DNA of 64,000 nucleotides from Gammaproteobacteria bacterium (GTDB lineage Bacteria; Pseudomonadota; Gammaproteobacteria; JAJFKG01), in contig JAJFKG010000057.1 in assembly GCA_021773335.1 (NCBI GenBank), positions 62,001-126,000 of the forward strand, in the 5' to 3' direction. Below the pieces are notes generated by a model. That model was not told the origin of the DNA and made no database searches. It saw only the letters and a list, made by a program, of their open reading frames with translations. The translations under genes and the position numbers were made by a program. Shown piece after piece: positions 25,370-34,266 of the stretch; within the stretch, counting starts at the first letter, position 1; the number at the start of each line of letters is the position of its first letter.

Positions 25370-27742
25370 TCAACGAAACGGCAGGTCCAGGCTGAAGCTG
25401 ATGACCTGGGTCTCGTCGCTGTCCTGCTTGATCAACGGCGAGGCGATATCCAGCGCGAACGGCGCCGAGCCGAAGAACGGGACCTTGATCCGAAGGCCCG
25501 TGCCGACCGAGACACGCCAGTCGTCCACGCCCGGGTCGTCGGTGAGGGTGCCCATGTCGGTGAAGAACACGGCCCGAAGGACCTCGGTGTAGATCGGGAA
25601 GTTGTATTCCAGGCCGGTGGTGAGCAGGAACTCATCCCCGACGGCCTCATCGCCGGGCATGCCGGTGTTGGCCTGGATGCCCCGCGCCCCGACACCTCTG
25701 AAATCGAAGCCGCGGAACGAGCTTTGCCCGCCGAGGTACAGCCGCTCAAAGACCGGGGCCTGCCCGTCCTGGGGGATGATGGCGACACGCGCCCGCCAGC
25801 TCAGCACGGTCTTGCGCCCGAAGAAATCCTCGTCGACGGTCCAGAACTGGCGGAACTCGGTGGAGATGCGTGTGAAGTCGAAGTCGCCGCCCAGCGCCCC
25901 GACCTGCTCGATGCTTACGTCCCAGCGGTTGCCCCGGGTGGGGAAGATCCGGCTGTCGGTGGCGTTTCGTATGAAGGTGACACCCAGGGTGGTCAGGTCA
26001 CTCTCCCCGGCGACAGCGAAGACGTCCACCGGGGCCTCGGGATCGATCTCGGTGATGTCCACATTGGTGAGGCGCACCGAGGTCGAGCCCGACCACACAT
26101 CCCCGAACCGCCTGCCCAGGCTCAGGCTCCCGCCGGTGCGCTCTTCGTCGTAGTCGTCTCGCTCGCGCTGGAAGAAAGAAAGGGAGGTGCTTAGGAAGTA
26201 GTCCGACTCGAGGACATAAGGGTCGCGGAAGGAGATCGAGTACCGGCTAGTCTCGTCTCCGGGCTGAAGCGACAGGGCGAAAGACTGACCCGCGCCGCGG
26301 AACGCCCGCCCGGAGAGCAGCTCCTTGGGCGTTTGGGGTGTGTCGGTGATGTCGAAGTTGCGCTGGCTCAGGTCGATCGCGCCGATGACTCCGTCCTCGG
26401 AACTGACCCCCGCGCCGAAGCTGACCGACCCGGTGGTCGCCTCGGTCACGTCGATCAGCACGTCACGGGTCGGGTCCTGTGGCTGGCCCAGGATCGTGAC
26501 CGTGCCTTGGCTGAAGAGCCTGCCGTCGGCGATCCGCCGGCGGGTTCGGTCCACGCCGGTCTTGTCAAAACGCCTGCCCGGATCCATCCCCCGCACCTGC
26601 CTAAGCACGACCTTTTGGCGGGTCAGATCGTTGCCGGTGATGCTCACCTTCCCGACCACCGACGCCAGACCCTGCTGGATCGTTATCTCCAGGTCGACCA
26701 ACGGCAGGTCCTCGTGCGGAAGCATGGTGACGTTGATCCGCACGTCCATGTATCCCAGTTGCCCGTACAGATTCTGAAGTGTGTCACGGGTCTTGGCGAC
26801 CTTGGCTGTGGAGAAGACATCGCCGGGCGAGAGCAGGATGAATTGCCTGATCTGCGCCTCGGGCAGCAGATGTTGCTCGCCGGCTTGCGGGTGGAGGATG
26901 TGGATCTGCTGAACCAGGTATAGCTCGCCTTCTTCGACCAGGAAGGTGACGACGGCGCTCTTTTCATCCGGGGACAGGTCGATCCGCCTGCCGACCTGGG
27001 CGTCCAGGAAGCCGCGCTCGTGGTAGAAGTCGCGCACGCTTGCGGCGTCCAGTTCCAGCTGCTCGCGGTTGAGTTCGCCCTTGCGCAGGATCGGGACGTA
27101 CGACTTGCTCCGCAGCTTGCTCTTGAGCTGCTTGGTCGTGAAACGGGTGTTGCCCTGGAACCGGATGTCCCTGATCTTGACCTTGGGCCCCTCGCGCACA
27201 CGGTAAACCAGGATGTTGGATTCGGCCAAAAGCTCGCGGTCGATCGAGACGTCCGCGACGAAATAGCCCTTCTGCTCGTAGGTCTGAACGATCCGCTGAA
27301 GGCCCTGCTCTATCAGGAACGGGTCCGCCGGGTCCCCGGCGCGCAGCAGCACCAGCCCCAGGATTTCCTGGTCCGGGACCGCCTTGTTGCCCACGACCTG
27401 CACCTCGGTCAGCAACGCCTGCTCGGAGACAACGAAGATCAGCACGACCGAGCCGTCGTCCAAAGGCTCGACCTGGGCCTTGACCTCGTTGAATCGGCCA
27501 AGGTGCGTCAGCCGGATGATGTCCTGCTCGACGACCCGACTGTCGTAGGGGTCTCCCGGCAGCGAGCGGATCTGATTGCGGACCAGTTGCTCGGAGACGT
27601 TCACCAGGCCCTGGATGCGTAGATCGGAGATCGGCCGGTCCTGCGGGTCAATACCCTGAGCGCGGGTCTGCCCGGCCGTCAGAAACAGGCCAAGGACCAG
27701 CCCGATGATCAAGGTTGTCCACCGCCGGTCGGTCCAGTGCAT
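25370..27742 (-). CDS. bamA: Outer membrane assembly factor BamA (Omp85)
   Basis: A 790-residue Omp85 protein. A signal peptide (T-T-L-I-I-G-L-V-L-G-L-F-L-T-A-G, cleavage near T-R-A-Q-G) is followed by five POTRA-like domains (about residues 30-440; e.g. I-S-D-L-R-I-Q-G-L and V-R-E-G-P-K-V-K-I-R-D-I-R-F-Q-G-N). The C-terminal ~350 residues form the barrel, with F-G-A-G-V-S-S-E-D-G, the R-G-F lock (S-S-F-R-G-F) and a final strand ending in S-L-D-L-P-F-R. It is the essential insertase of outer-membrane proteins. The ATG at 27742 fits the signal peptide. It starts a six-gene envelope group on this strand. Confidence 0.95.
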   Translation of the reverse strand: MHWTDRRWTTLIIGLVLGLFLTAGQTRAQGIDPQDRPISDLRIQGLVNVSEQLVRNQIRSLPGDPYDSRVVEQDIIRLTHLGRFNEVKAQVEPLDDGSVVLIFVVSEQALLTEVQVVGNKAVPDQEILGLVLLRAGDPADPFLIEQGLQRIVQTYEQKGYFVADVSIDRELLAESNILVYRVREGPKVKIRDIRFQGNTRFTTKQLKSKLRSKSYVPILRKGELNREQLELDAASVRDFYHERGFLDAQVGRRIDLSPDEKSAVVTFLVEEGELYLVQQIHILHPQAGEQHLLPEAQIRQFILLSPGDVFSTAKVAKTRDTLQNLYGQLGYMDVRINVTMLPHEDLPLVDLEITIQQGLASVVGKVSITGNDLTRQKVVLRQVRGMDPGRRFDKTGVDRTRRRIADGRLFSQGTVTILGQPQDPTRDVLIDVTEATTGSVSFGAGVSSEDGVIGAIDLSQRNFDITDTPQTPKELLSGRAFRGAGQSFALSLQPGDETSRYSISFRDPYVLESDYFLSTSLSFFQRERDDYDEERTGGSLSLGRRFGDVWSGSTSVRLTNVDITEIDPEAPVDVFAVAGESDLTTLGVTFIRNATDSRIFPTRGNRWDVSIEQVGALGGDFDFTRISTEFRQFWTVDEDFFGRKTVLSWRARVAIIPQDGQAPVFERLYLGGQSSFRGFDFRGVGARGIQANTGMPGDEAVGDEFLLTTGLEYNFPIYTEVLRAVFFTDMGTLTDDPGVDDWRVSVGTGLRIKVPFFGSAPFALDIASPLIKQDSDETQVISFSLDLPFR

Positions 27743-28101
27743 GAGGGTTGGCCTGATCTGAGAAGTCCACCGAGACACGGATCGAGAGTGTAATCGAAAG
27801 CCCCTGTGGCTGGCGAACAGTGGCCGGGAGGGCGACCCGACCGGCGTATCCGTGCCGGTGTATGACCTGAGCCGGGCCAACGGTCTTACTTGCCGCTATA
27901 GACCCAGGGCCCTAAACTAGTTGGACTCCGCGAGGTGTTTTCGGCAACGCTGTGACACCCGCTTGCGGGGTCGGGCAGGCCTGCTTAGCCAGGGTCTTGA
28001 TTCAGCTCCGCCCGCTCGCCTTATGCGACAAATCGGCTGTAAACACAGCCTGGGTCATCATTTGACCGGTCGCGACGCCCGGACACGACCAAGGAACCTC
28101 G
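27743..28101. other. 359-base divergent bamA-pdhA intergenic region
   Basis: No gene is seen. On the minus strand TACACT (27787-27792) is a -10 candidate for bamA with a leader near 40 bases. On the plus strand GCTATAGA (27896-27902) and CTAAACTAG (27913-27921) are -10-like; the pdhA leader would be about 170-200 bases. GGAACC lies just before the pdhA ATG. None of these has a strong -35. Confidence 0.4.
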
Positions 28102-29211
28102 ATGACCTTTGCCACCACTGAGGACAAGGTGAATACCACGGCCTCGAACAGCCTGGCGACCGAAAAGCTGATGGACATGCTCTATCAGATGATGCTCATC
28201 CGCCGGTTCGAGGAGCGGACCATGCAGGCCTACCAACAGGCCAAGATCGGCGGGTTCTGCCACATCTACATCGGCCAGGAAGCCACCGCCGTCGGCGCCG
28301 TCGCCGCCCTCAAACCCGACGACCCGATCGTCACCGCCTACCGCGACCACGGCCACGCGCTCGCCCGGGGGATGCACCCCAACTACTGCATGGCAGAGAT
28401 GTACGGCAAGCTCACCGGCTGCGCCAAGGGCAAGGGCGGATCCATGCACATGTTCGACAAGGCACACCACATGTACGGCGGGCACGCGATCGTCGGCGGG
28501 CAGTGCCCCCTGGGCGTCGGGCTCGCCTTCGCCTTGCAATACGAAAAGAAAGACAACGTCGCCGTCTGCTTCCTCGGCGACGGGGCGCTGAACCAGGGCG
28601 CGTTCCACGAGGCCATGAACCTAGCCGCCATCTGGAACCTGCCCATCCTCTTCGTCGTCGAGAACAACGGCTACTCGATGGGCACCGCCATCCACCGCGG
28701 CACCGCCATGGCGCACGACCTCTCGGCCAAGGCCAAGGCCTACGGCATGCGCTACGCCGAGTGCGACGGCATGGACGTCCTGGACACCTACAACATCTTC
28801 AAACGCGAGGGCGACCTCTCTCGCGGCAGCACCAGCAGCGAGCTGGGCCTGGATCAGGCCGGCGGCGGGCCCTGCTTCATCAACGCCAAGACCTACCGCT
28901 ACCAGGGCCACTCCATGAGCGACCCCCAGAAGTACCGCAGCAAGGACGAGGTCAAAGACAAGAAAGAAAAGGACTGCATCAGCTCGCTGGTCAGCCACCT
29001 CATAGAAAACAAGCTCTCTATACAGGACCAGATCAGCGAACTGGACAAGCAGGCCAAGCAGGTGTCGCGTGACGCCATCGACTACGCCGAGGCCTCCCCC
29101 GACCTGCCCAAGTCCGAGATGTTCACCGATATCTACGCCCAGCCCTACGGCCCGCCGTTCGCGAAGGGCGCGCTGCCGAAGATGCTTACCGACAACAATT
29201 CGGGCGAGTAA
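28102..29211 (+). CDS. pdhA: Pyruvate dehydrogenase E1 component, alpha subunit
   Basis: A 369-residue thiamine-diphosphate enzyme subunit. The E1 alpha signature is seen: Y-I-G-Q-E-A, the G-D-G-A-L-N-Q-G-A-F-H-E-A-x-N thiamine-Mg site and E-N-N-G-Y-S-M-G-T. The C-terminal K-T-Y-R-Y-Q-G-H-S-M-S-D-P contains the phosphorylation-loop His. It decarboxylates pyruvate and hands the acetyl group to E2 with PdhB, encoded 53 bases downstream. A ~15-residue insert (R-E-G-D-L-S-R-G-S-T-S-S) between the usual helices is not typical of the family. The segment encoding E2 lies 2.8 kb away behind an opposite-strand gene. Confidence 0.93.
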   Translation: MTFATTEDKVNTTASNSLATEKLMDMLYQMMLIRRFEERTMQAYQQAKIGGFCHIYIGQEATAVGAVAALKPDDPIVTAYRDHGHALARGMHPNYCMAEMYGKLTGCAKGKGGSMHMFDKAHHMYGGHAIVGGQCPLGVGLAFALQYEKKDNVAVCFLGDGALNQGAFHEAMNLAAIWNLPILFVVENNGYSMGTAIHRGTAMAHDLSAKAKAYGMRYAECDGMDVLDTYNIFKREGDLSRGSTSSELGLDQAGGGPCFINAKTYRYQGHSMSDPQKYRSKDEVKDKKEKDCISSLVSHLIENKLSIQDQISELDKQAKQVSRDAIDYAEASPDLPKSEMFTDIYAQPYGPPFAKGALPKMLTDNNSGE

Positions 29212-29222
29212 GTCTTTCCGAT

Positions 29223-29264
29223 CCCCGACACCCGGACCCCGACACCCGGACCCCGACACCCGAT
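29223..29264 (+). repeat. Three tandem 14-bp repeats in the pdhA-pdhB gap
   Basis: Three units of CCCCGACACCCGGA (the last ends GAT) fill the gap and end at the pdhB ATG. No Shine-Dalgarno sequence is present, so pdhB may be translated by coupling from pdhA or by unstructured C-rich leader DNA. Confidence 0.9.
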
Positions 29265-30299
29265 ATGCAAGCTATTCAATACAGAGAAGCCATCCGCGAA
29301 GCCATGGTAGAGGAGATGCGCCGAGACGAGCGCGTCTTCCTCATGGGCGAGGAGGTCGCGCAGTACAACGGGGCGTATAAAGTCAGCCAGGGGATGCTTG
29401 ACGAGTTCGGGCCCCGCCGTGTCGTCGACTCGCCGATCAGCGAGACCGGGTTCTCCGGCTTGGGCGTAGGCGCGGCGATGTACGGGCTTCGGCCAATCAT
29501 CGAGTTTATGAGCTGGTCGTTCTGCCTGGTCGCCGCGGACCAGATCATCAACAACGCGCCCAAGATGCTGTACATGTCAGGCGGACAGTTCGGATGCCCG
29601 GCCGTCTTCCGCGGCAACAACGGCGCAGGCGGACAACTCGGCTCCACCCACTCCTGGTGCGTCGAATCGATGTTCTCTTCTGTTCCCGGCCTCAAGCTCG
29701 CCGTCCCCAGCACGCCCCGCGACGCCAAGGGATTGCTCAAAACCGCGATCCGCGACGACGACCCGGTCTTCTTCCTCGAATCTGAAAGGATGCTCGGCCT
29801 GGGCGCACGCGGCGGCAAGGACTTCTCCCGATACCTAAAAGACACCTGGGCCCCGCCAACGCCCAAGCAGGACGAAGACTTCACTATTCCCTTTGGCGTC
29901 GCCGACATTAAAAAGCCCGGCAACGACGTCACCATCGTCGCCGCAGGCAGGCCCGTCCACTTTGCGCTCGACGCCGCCGAGGCACTCGGGAAAGAAGGCA
30001 TCGACTGCGAAGTCATCGACCCACGCACCTATCGGCCGCTCGATATCGACACCATCGTCAAGAGCGTCCGCAAGACCAACTACTGCGTCGTCGTCGATCA
30101 GAGCTGGCCGTTCGCTTCGGTTGGGTCGGAGATCGCCGCACAGGTCTACGAGCACGCGATGGACGACCTGGACAACAAGGTGATCCGCATCAACAACGAC
30201 GACGTCCCCGCCCCCTACAACCGCACCCTCGAACAAGAGATGTTGCCGAACACCAAAAAGATCATCGACACGGTGCGTGCAGTGACGTACAACGCCTGA
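29265..30299 (+). CDS. pdhB: Pyruvate dehydrogenase E1 component, beta subunit
   Basis: A 344-residue transketolase-type subunit. Visible motifs are R-V-F-L-M-G-E-E-V-A-Q-Y-N-G-A-Y-K-V, the E-T-G-F-S-G-L-G-V-G-A segment (active-site Glu), R-G-N-N-G-A-G-G-Q-L-G and the C-terminal domain G-N-D-V-T-I-V-A-A-G. With PdhA it forms the E1 heterotetramer. The ATG lies directly against a triple 14-bp repeat and lacks a ribosome-binding site. No terminator is visible before the palindromic element at 30329. Confidence 0.94.
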   Translation: MQAIQYREAIREAMVEEMRRDERVFLMGEEVAQYNGAYKVSQGMLDEFGPRRVVDSPISETGFSGLGVGAAMYGLRPIIEFMSWSFCLVAADQIINNAPKMLYMSGGQFGCPAVFRGNNGAGGQLGSTHSWCVESMFSSVPGLKLAVPSTPRDAKGLLKTAIRDDDPVFFLESERMLGLGARGGKDFSRYLKDTWAPPTPKQDEDFTIPFGVADIKKPGNDVTIVAAGRPVHFALDAAEALGKEGIDCEVIDPRTYRPLDIDTIVKSVRKTNYCVVVDQSWPFASVGSEIAAQVYEHAMDDLDNKVIRINNDDVPAPYNRTLEQEMLPNTKKIIDTVRAVTYNA

Positions 30300-30328
30300 C
30301 AATATTTTTGATTGATCCCCCCTCTTTC

Positions 30329-30383
30329 ATAGCCTCGACTCAACGAGTCGCGGTCCCGCGGCCTGTCAGCCCGCGGCTACTAT
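30329..30383. repeat. Palindromic element with three-way-junction shape
   Basis: ATAGCC (30329-30334) and GGCTACTAT (30375-30383) can pair as an outer stem. Inside are CGACTC-AAC-GAGTCG (30336-30350) and CCGCGG...CCGCGG (30356-30376). The same architecture is seen at 40978-41033, so these are likely two members of a dispersed palindromic family. Confidence 0.55.
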
Positions 30384-30415
30384 GTCAGACTGTTCATGGT
30401 CACCTGTTTCATCCG

Positions 30416-31828
30416 CTAAGGCTTTTCCTTCATGCCCATGCCTAAAGGATCGGGCGACTGCTCCTTGATGGGCCAGAGCCTGCTTTGTAAATCGCCAAAA
30501 GTGAACGTGATATCCGTGCCTTCCTCGGGCATGCCGCCGGTTTCGCCAAAACGTCTTCCTCTATTATCCGTTTCATCTGTTCCAATGCTATAAATGATCG
30601 CCCCATCTGCTTCCACACGGTAACGCAACGGCTGACCGTCAAACGGATCGATCGGGACTTCATCGAGTAATTCGGGGGCGAGGTCGTCGAGTCGCTTCGG
30701 TAAGGTCCCGTGTCGCAGGCGGTGGCGTTCCACCGCGATACCCGTAATGAACACGCGCGACTGCATCCGGGCCCGCCACATCATCCTGTAAGCCCCACCG
30801 AAAGGAGCACACTCCGAGTACGACACCACGTAGATGGCCGGCGGCGGATCAGGATACCATGACTCGTCATGGGGCGGCCAGACCGGGTCGGCGGCTTCTT
30901 CGACCATTACAGCCCAGTAGTCTAGCCAGTACGCGTGATCGAGATCTTCGATGCCAACATATCGAGGCAGATACATTCGGCTCTTTTCGTAGGCCGACAT
31001 TTCACCCCACTCGCTCGGTGACCCACCGATGCCTTGAAACCGGGCGTGACCGATGCACCGCTCACCCGCTAAGGCGCGGGAGAACATGGCCTCGGCCTCG
31101 TCGGGCGTAAGGATCGCGTCGGAGATCGACTGGAGTTGCATGTCACTGAGTTCCCCGGTCTGGATCAGCTGTTCAACCTGCTCAAGCGCCAACGCATGAA
31201 TCGACAGACTGATACTGGAACAGATCATTAGCGGCTCATGATCCAGTGATCGAGCGACCCCGAACATTTGGATGCAAAGATCGGCTGCCCGGTCGTAATC
31301 CCCATGGTCGACATCGAGGATCGATTGTAGCGTCAGCAAGCGAGCACTTTGCCGCATCCTAAATAGGTGGGGCAGAGGCGCATCCAGTCCGTCGCTCCAT
31401 TCGACTGGAAACTTACACCCCGAAATTTTGGAGGCCTCTTCAAGCAGTGCGATCGCCTCGGCGTGTTGCGCGAGGTAGGCTTTGATCTTCTCGGCCATGT
31501 CTTCGTCGAGAGGCTGGCCCAATTCGTACCCCTCGATGGTACTCACGATCGGGACACCTTCGGTGTCTGGATCCGCCGGGAAGGCATCAAACGCCTTCTG
31601 ATATACATCCGCCGCGTTCGGCCCGTCGGGCGTGGGGTACCAGGCGTCGAGTTCTTCCAGCGTCACCGGGTACCCCGCGTCGCGGATGTCATTCAGACGA
31701 TTCACGACCCGGCGGTGGACGGTGTAGCGGAAGATGGTGAAGGCGATTACGAGCAGCAACATCGCGTACAGCGGGATCTTCCACCATCGGCGGTATCGAT
31801 TTATCTTTGGCGGGCGGTTGTCTGACAT
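30416..31828 (-). CDS. Planctomycete-type membrane-anchored protein of unknown function
   Basis: A 470-residue protein with an N-terminal basic segment and one transmembrane helix (about residues 18-36), then an acidic mostly helical extracytoplasmic body. The C-terminus has the motif L-P-K-R-L-D-D-L-A-P-E-L-L-D-E-V-P-I-D-P-F-D-G-Q-P-L-R-Y, a 'PxDPFxGxPLxY' signature shared with pseudopilin-like planctomycete proteins, then I-I-Y-S-I-G. No enzyme motif is seen. The gene interrupts the pdhA-pdhB ... E2 order on the opposite strand, beside a palindromic element. A TACAAT at 31868-31873 (minus) may drive it with a ~33-base leader. Confidence 0.7.
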   Translation of the reverse strand: MSDNRPPKINRYRRWWKIPLYAMLLLVIAFTIFRYTVHRRVVNRLNDIRDAGYPVTLEELDAWYPTPDGPNAADVYQKAFDAFPADPDTEGVPIVSTIEGYELGQPLDEDMAEKIKAYLAQHAEAIALLEEASKISGCKFPVEWSDGLDAPLPHLFRMRQSARLLTLQSILDVDHGDYDRAADLCIQMFGVARSLDHEPLMICSSISLSIHALALEQVEQLIQTGELSDMQLQSISDAILTPDEAEAMFSRALAGERCIGHARFQGIGGSPSEWGEMSAYEKSRMYLPRYVGIEDLDHAYWLDYWAVMVEEAADPVWPPHDESWYPDPPPAIYVVSYSECAPFGGAYRMMWRARMQSRVFITGIAVERHRLRHGTLPKRLDDLAPELLDEVPIDPFDGQPLRYRVEADGAIIYSIGTDETDNRGRRFGETGGMPEEGTDITFTFGDLQSRLWPIKEQSPDPLGMGMKEKP

Positions 31829-32015
31829 GGCGTCGGTTCCCGGCAAGCACAAAAGAGGTTTATCTATTGTATGGCCAGATGGCTTGCGTTCGCAGGTTTT
31901 GGTGTAGAGGATGACGCAAACGGCGGGGGCGCTTAGGATATGCCTGCTAGACGCACCCGCCCTCGAACCCCCGGATCGCCCCGGATACCCCGGCCCCCGG
32001 TAAGGAGCCCCCGCG

Positions 32016-33356
32016 ATGTCCATTGAAATCACCATGCCGCGCCTGTCGGACACGATGGAGGAAGGGACGTTAGTCAAGTGGCGGGTGAAGGTCGGCGATG
32101 AGGTCGCGTCGGGGGACCATCTGGCGGACGTGGAGACGGACAAGGCGACGATGGAGCTCCAGGCATTCGACGATGGGCGCGTGGCGGCCCTGGCGATTCA
32201 GGAGGGCGATACGGCCCCGGTAGGAAGCCCGATCCTGGTCCTGGCAGAGGAGGGCGAATCACTGGAGGACGCTGCAGAAGCGATACAGGGGGCGTCTGGG
32301 GGGGCTGAGAACGGCGTCTCCGAGGCATCGGAAGGCGGCGGGATCGCGGTGGCCTCGCCGCCGATGACCGCTTCCACGGGTTCGATTTCGGCATCGGGAG
32401 CATCCGGGGACGGGGGGCGTCAGCGGGTCAGCCCGGTGGCCCGGAAGATCGCTGAGGAACACGGCATCGACTTGTCAGGCATCGCCGGCACGGGCCCGGA
32501 CGGGCGGGTGATCAAGCGTGACGTGCTGGCCGTCGTTGAAGGCACGCCCCCCCCTGCTTCCGCACCATCTGTCGCCCCCACGCCCGCCGCGCAGGCGCAA
32601 GCGCCTTCGGCGCCCGCCTTGGCTACGCCCAGCGCACCGGTCGCGCCTGTTGGACTTGAAGCCCAAACCATCAGCCTGTCGGGGATGCGGAAAACGATCG
32701 CACGCCGGCTGGTCGAATCCAAGACGACCGTGCCGCATTTCCAGGTCACGGTGTCGATCGACATGGACCCGCTATTAGAGCTGCGCACAACGCTCAACGC
32801 CCAGCTAGAGGCGCAGGGGATCAAGCTGTCGGTCAACGACTTCATCACCCGGGCAACGGCGCTGGCGTGCGTGAGCCATCCGGCGGCGAACAGCTCCTGG
32901 GCAGGTGACACGATCATCCAGCACGGGACGGTGAACGTCGGGATCGCGGTGTCGCTCCCGGCCGAGCGCGGCGGCGGGCTGGTCGTCCCGGTGATCCGCG
33001 ATGCGCAGAACAAGGGCCTAAGGCAGATCAGCGAAGACACCAAACGGCTGGCGGGCAAGGCACGCGAAAGTGGTTTAAGCCCGGAGGACATGGCCGACGG
33101 GACGATCACGCTAAGCAACCTTGGGATGTTCGGCGTCGATCAATTCACCGCGATCATCAACCCGCCTCAGGCGGCGATCCTCGCTGTCGGCGGCGCGATC
33201 GAGAAGCCGGTCGTCCGCGGCGGGCAGATCGTCATCGGGCACGAGATGTGTGTGACCCTGTCCGGCGATCACCGCACGATCGACGGGGCACAAGGCGCTG
33301 AATACCTGGGGACGTTCAAGCAGTTGCTGGAGAACCCGGCGGCTTTGTTGATTTAA
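32016..33356 (+). CDS. pdhC: Dihydrolipoamide acetyltransferase, E2 of pyruvate dehydrogenase
   Basis: A 446-residue E2. Residues ~2-78 are one lipoyl domain with the lipoylated Lys in E-T-D-K-A-T-M-E. A Gly/Ser linker is followed by a peripheral-subunit-binding domain (V-S-P-V-A-R-K-I-A-E-E-H-G-I-D-L, about 125-165), a Pro/Ala linker, and the catalytic domain (about 215-446). That domain ends with G-D-H-R-T-I-D-G, holding the catalytic His and Asp. It carries the acetyl group from E1 to CoA. AAGGAG precedes the ATG. Its stop codon (33354-33356) abuts the stop of the opposite methyltransferase gene with no base between. Confidence 0.93.
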   Translation: MSIEITMPRLSDTMEEGTLVKWRVKVGDEVASGDHLADVETDKATMELQAFDDGRVAALAIQEGDTAPVGSPILVLAEEGESLEDAAEAIQGASGGAENGVSEASEGGGIAVASPPMTASTGSISASGASGDGGRQRVSPVARKIAEEHGIDLSGIAGTGPDGRVIKRDVLAVVEGTPPPASAPSVAPTPAAQAQAPSAPALATPSAPVAPVGLEAQTISLSGMRKTIARRLVESKTTVPHFQVTVSIDMDPLLELRTTLNAQLEAQGIKLSVNDFITRATALACVSHPAANSSWAGDTIIQHGTVNVGIAVSLPAERGGGLVVPVIRDAQNKGLRQISEDTKRLAGKARESGLSPEDMADGTITLSNLGMFGVDQFTAIINPPQAAILAVGGAIEKPVVRGGQIVIGHEMCVTLSGDHRTIDGAQGAEYLGTFKQLLENPAALLI

Positions 33357-34151
33357 TCAAGCGGCGTCTTCGGGCTTTGTCAGACGTAACCCGCCGTGCT
33401 CTCGATGAGCGCCGTGGTCCGGTGACGGCGCCTCGGCCAGCCGGGACAGCTTCAGGACAACCGGTGATCCAAACGCCTTAGTCAAACCCAGCGCCCGGCA
33501 GCAGCCTTCCATCGCCGAGGAGAGCTTGGGCAGCTTCAGCATCCGGTGCAGGACCATCGGTAAAAAGAACTGGCTCTGGTGGTCGGTCGGCGTAAAGCCC
33601 GCGCCCCGGCAGGCGTCGGCGATCTGCTTTTCGTGGAGGCAGTGGTAATAACGGGTGTCGCCCTCGAAGGCCTTCTTCAGCTTGAACAGCAGACGCTCCA
33701 GGCGGTTGATGCTGTAGAGCGACGGGTAGTCGACGATGACGGCGTAGCGCGCCACACGGGTCGCCTCATCCAGCAGGCGGTCCCAGTGTTCCATGTGGGC
33801 CATCAGGCGTATCGCTATCACGATATCGAACGAATCGTCGGCGTAGGGCAGGTACAACATCCTCCCGACGTGGAACCGGCATCGGCCCGGCGTGAGAAAC
33901 GGACGCAGCCGATGGGCGCAGGTTTCGGAGCTGCCCAGCACCGTCACGTCGTAGTCATGGTCCAGAAGCGACCCGGTCAGTTGGGCGTGCCCGCCGCCGA
34001 TATCAAGCACGCGCTGGCCCGGGCACTCACGCAGCATCCGCCAGACCGCGTCCCATTGCTCGTCCAGCAGCCAGGTGCCCACACGCCCGGCGAACCGCCC
34101 GGCGTAGGCGTCGGTCGAGGTCTCGATGTCGGGTGTTTCTCGACCAAACAA
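33357..34151 (-). CDS. Class I SAM-dependent methyltransferase
   Basis: A 264-residue Rossmann-fold methyltransferase. Motif I is R-V-L-D-I-G-G-G-H-A-Q (SAM binding) and the post-motif region reads F-D-I-V-I-A-I-R-L-M-A-H-M-E-H-W. The substrate is unknown; the C-terminal half is basic and hydrophobic, as in enzymes acting on lipids or quinones, but this is a guess. TTG 34151 was chosen as start because GGAGGA (minus strand, 34160-34165) lies eight bases before it. TTG 34175 or GTG 34172 would extend it by eight or seven residues. It converges on the E2 gene with abutting stop codons. Confidence 0.75.
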   Translation of the reverse strand: MFGRETPDIETSTDAYAGRFAGRVGTWLLDEQWDAVWRMLRECPGQRVLDIGGGHAQLTGSLLDHDYDVTVLGSSETCAHRLRPFLTPGRCRFHVGRMLYLPYADDSFDIVIAIRLMAHMEHWDRLLDEATRVARYAVIVDYPSLYSINRLERLLFKLKKAFEGDTRYYHCLHEKQIADACRGAGFTPTDHQSQFFLPMVLHRMLKLPKLSSAMEGCCRALGLTKAFGSPVVLKLSRLAEAPSPDHGAHREHGGLRLTKPEDAA

Positions 34152-34266
34152 GGCCTGTTTCCTCCACCGCACCAAGGCCCGGGCTGTCGGCTAAGGCCTA
34201 TCAGATCTAGGCGCTGAAATTACTATATCAACCCACCCACACCGGCGAAAGGGTTTCGGCCAGGTG

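Noticed and set aside
29223-29264. CRISPR-like repeats
   Set aside because: The 14-bp units are directly abutting with no spacers and there are only three.
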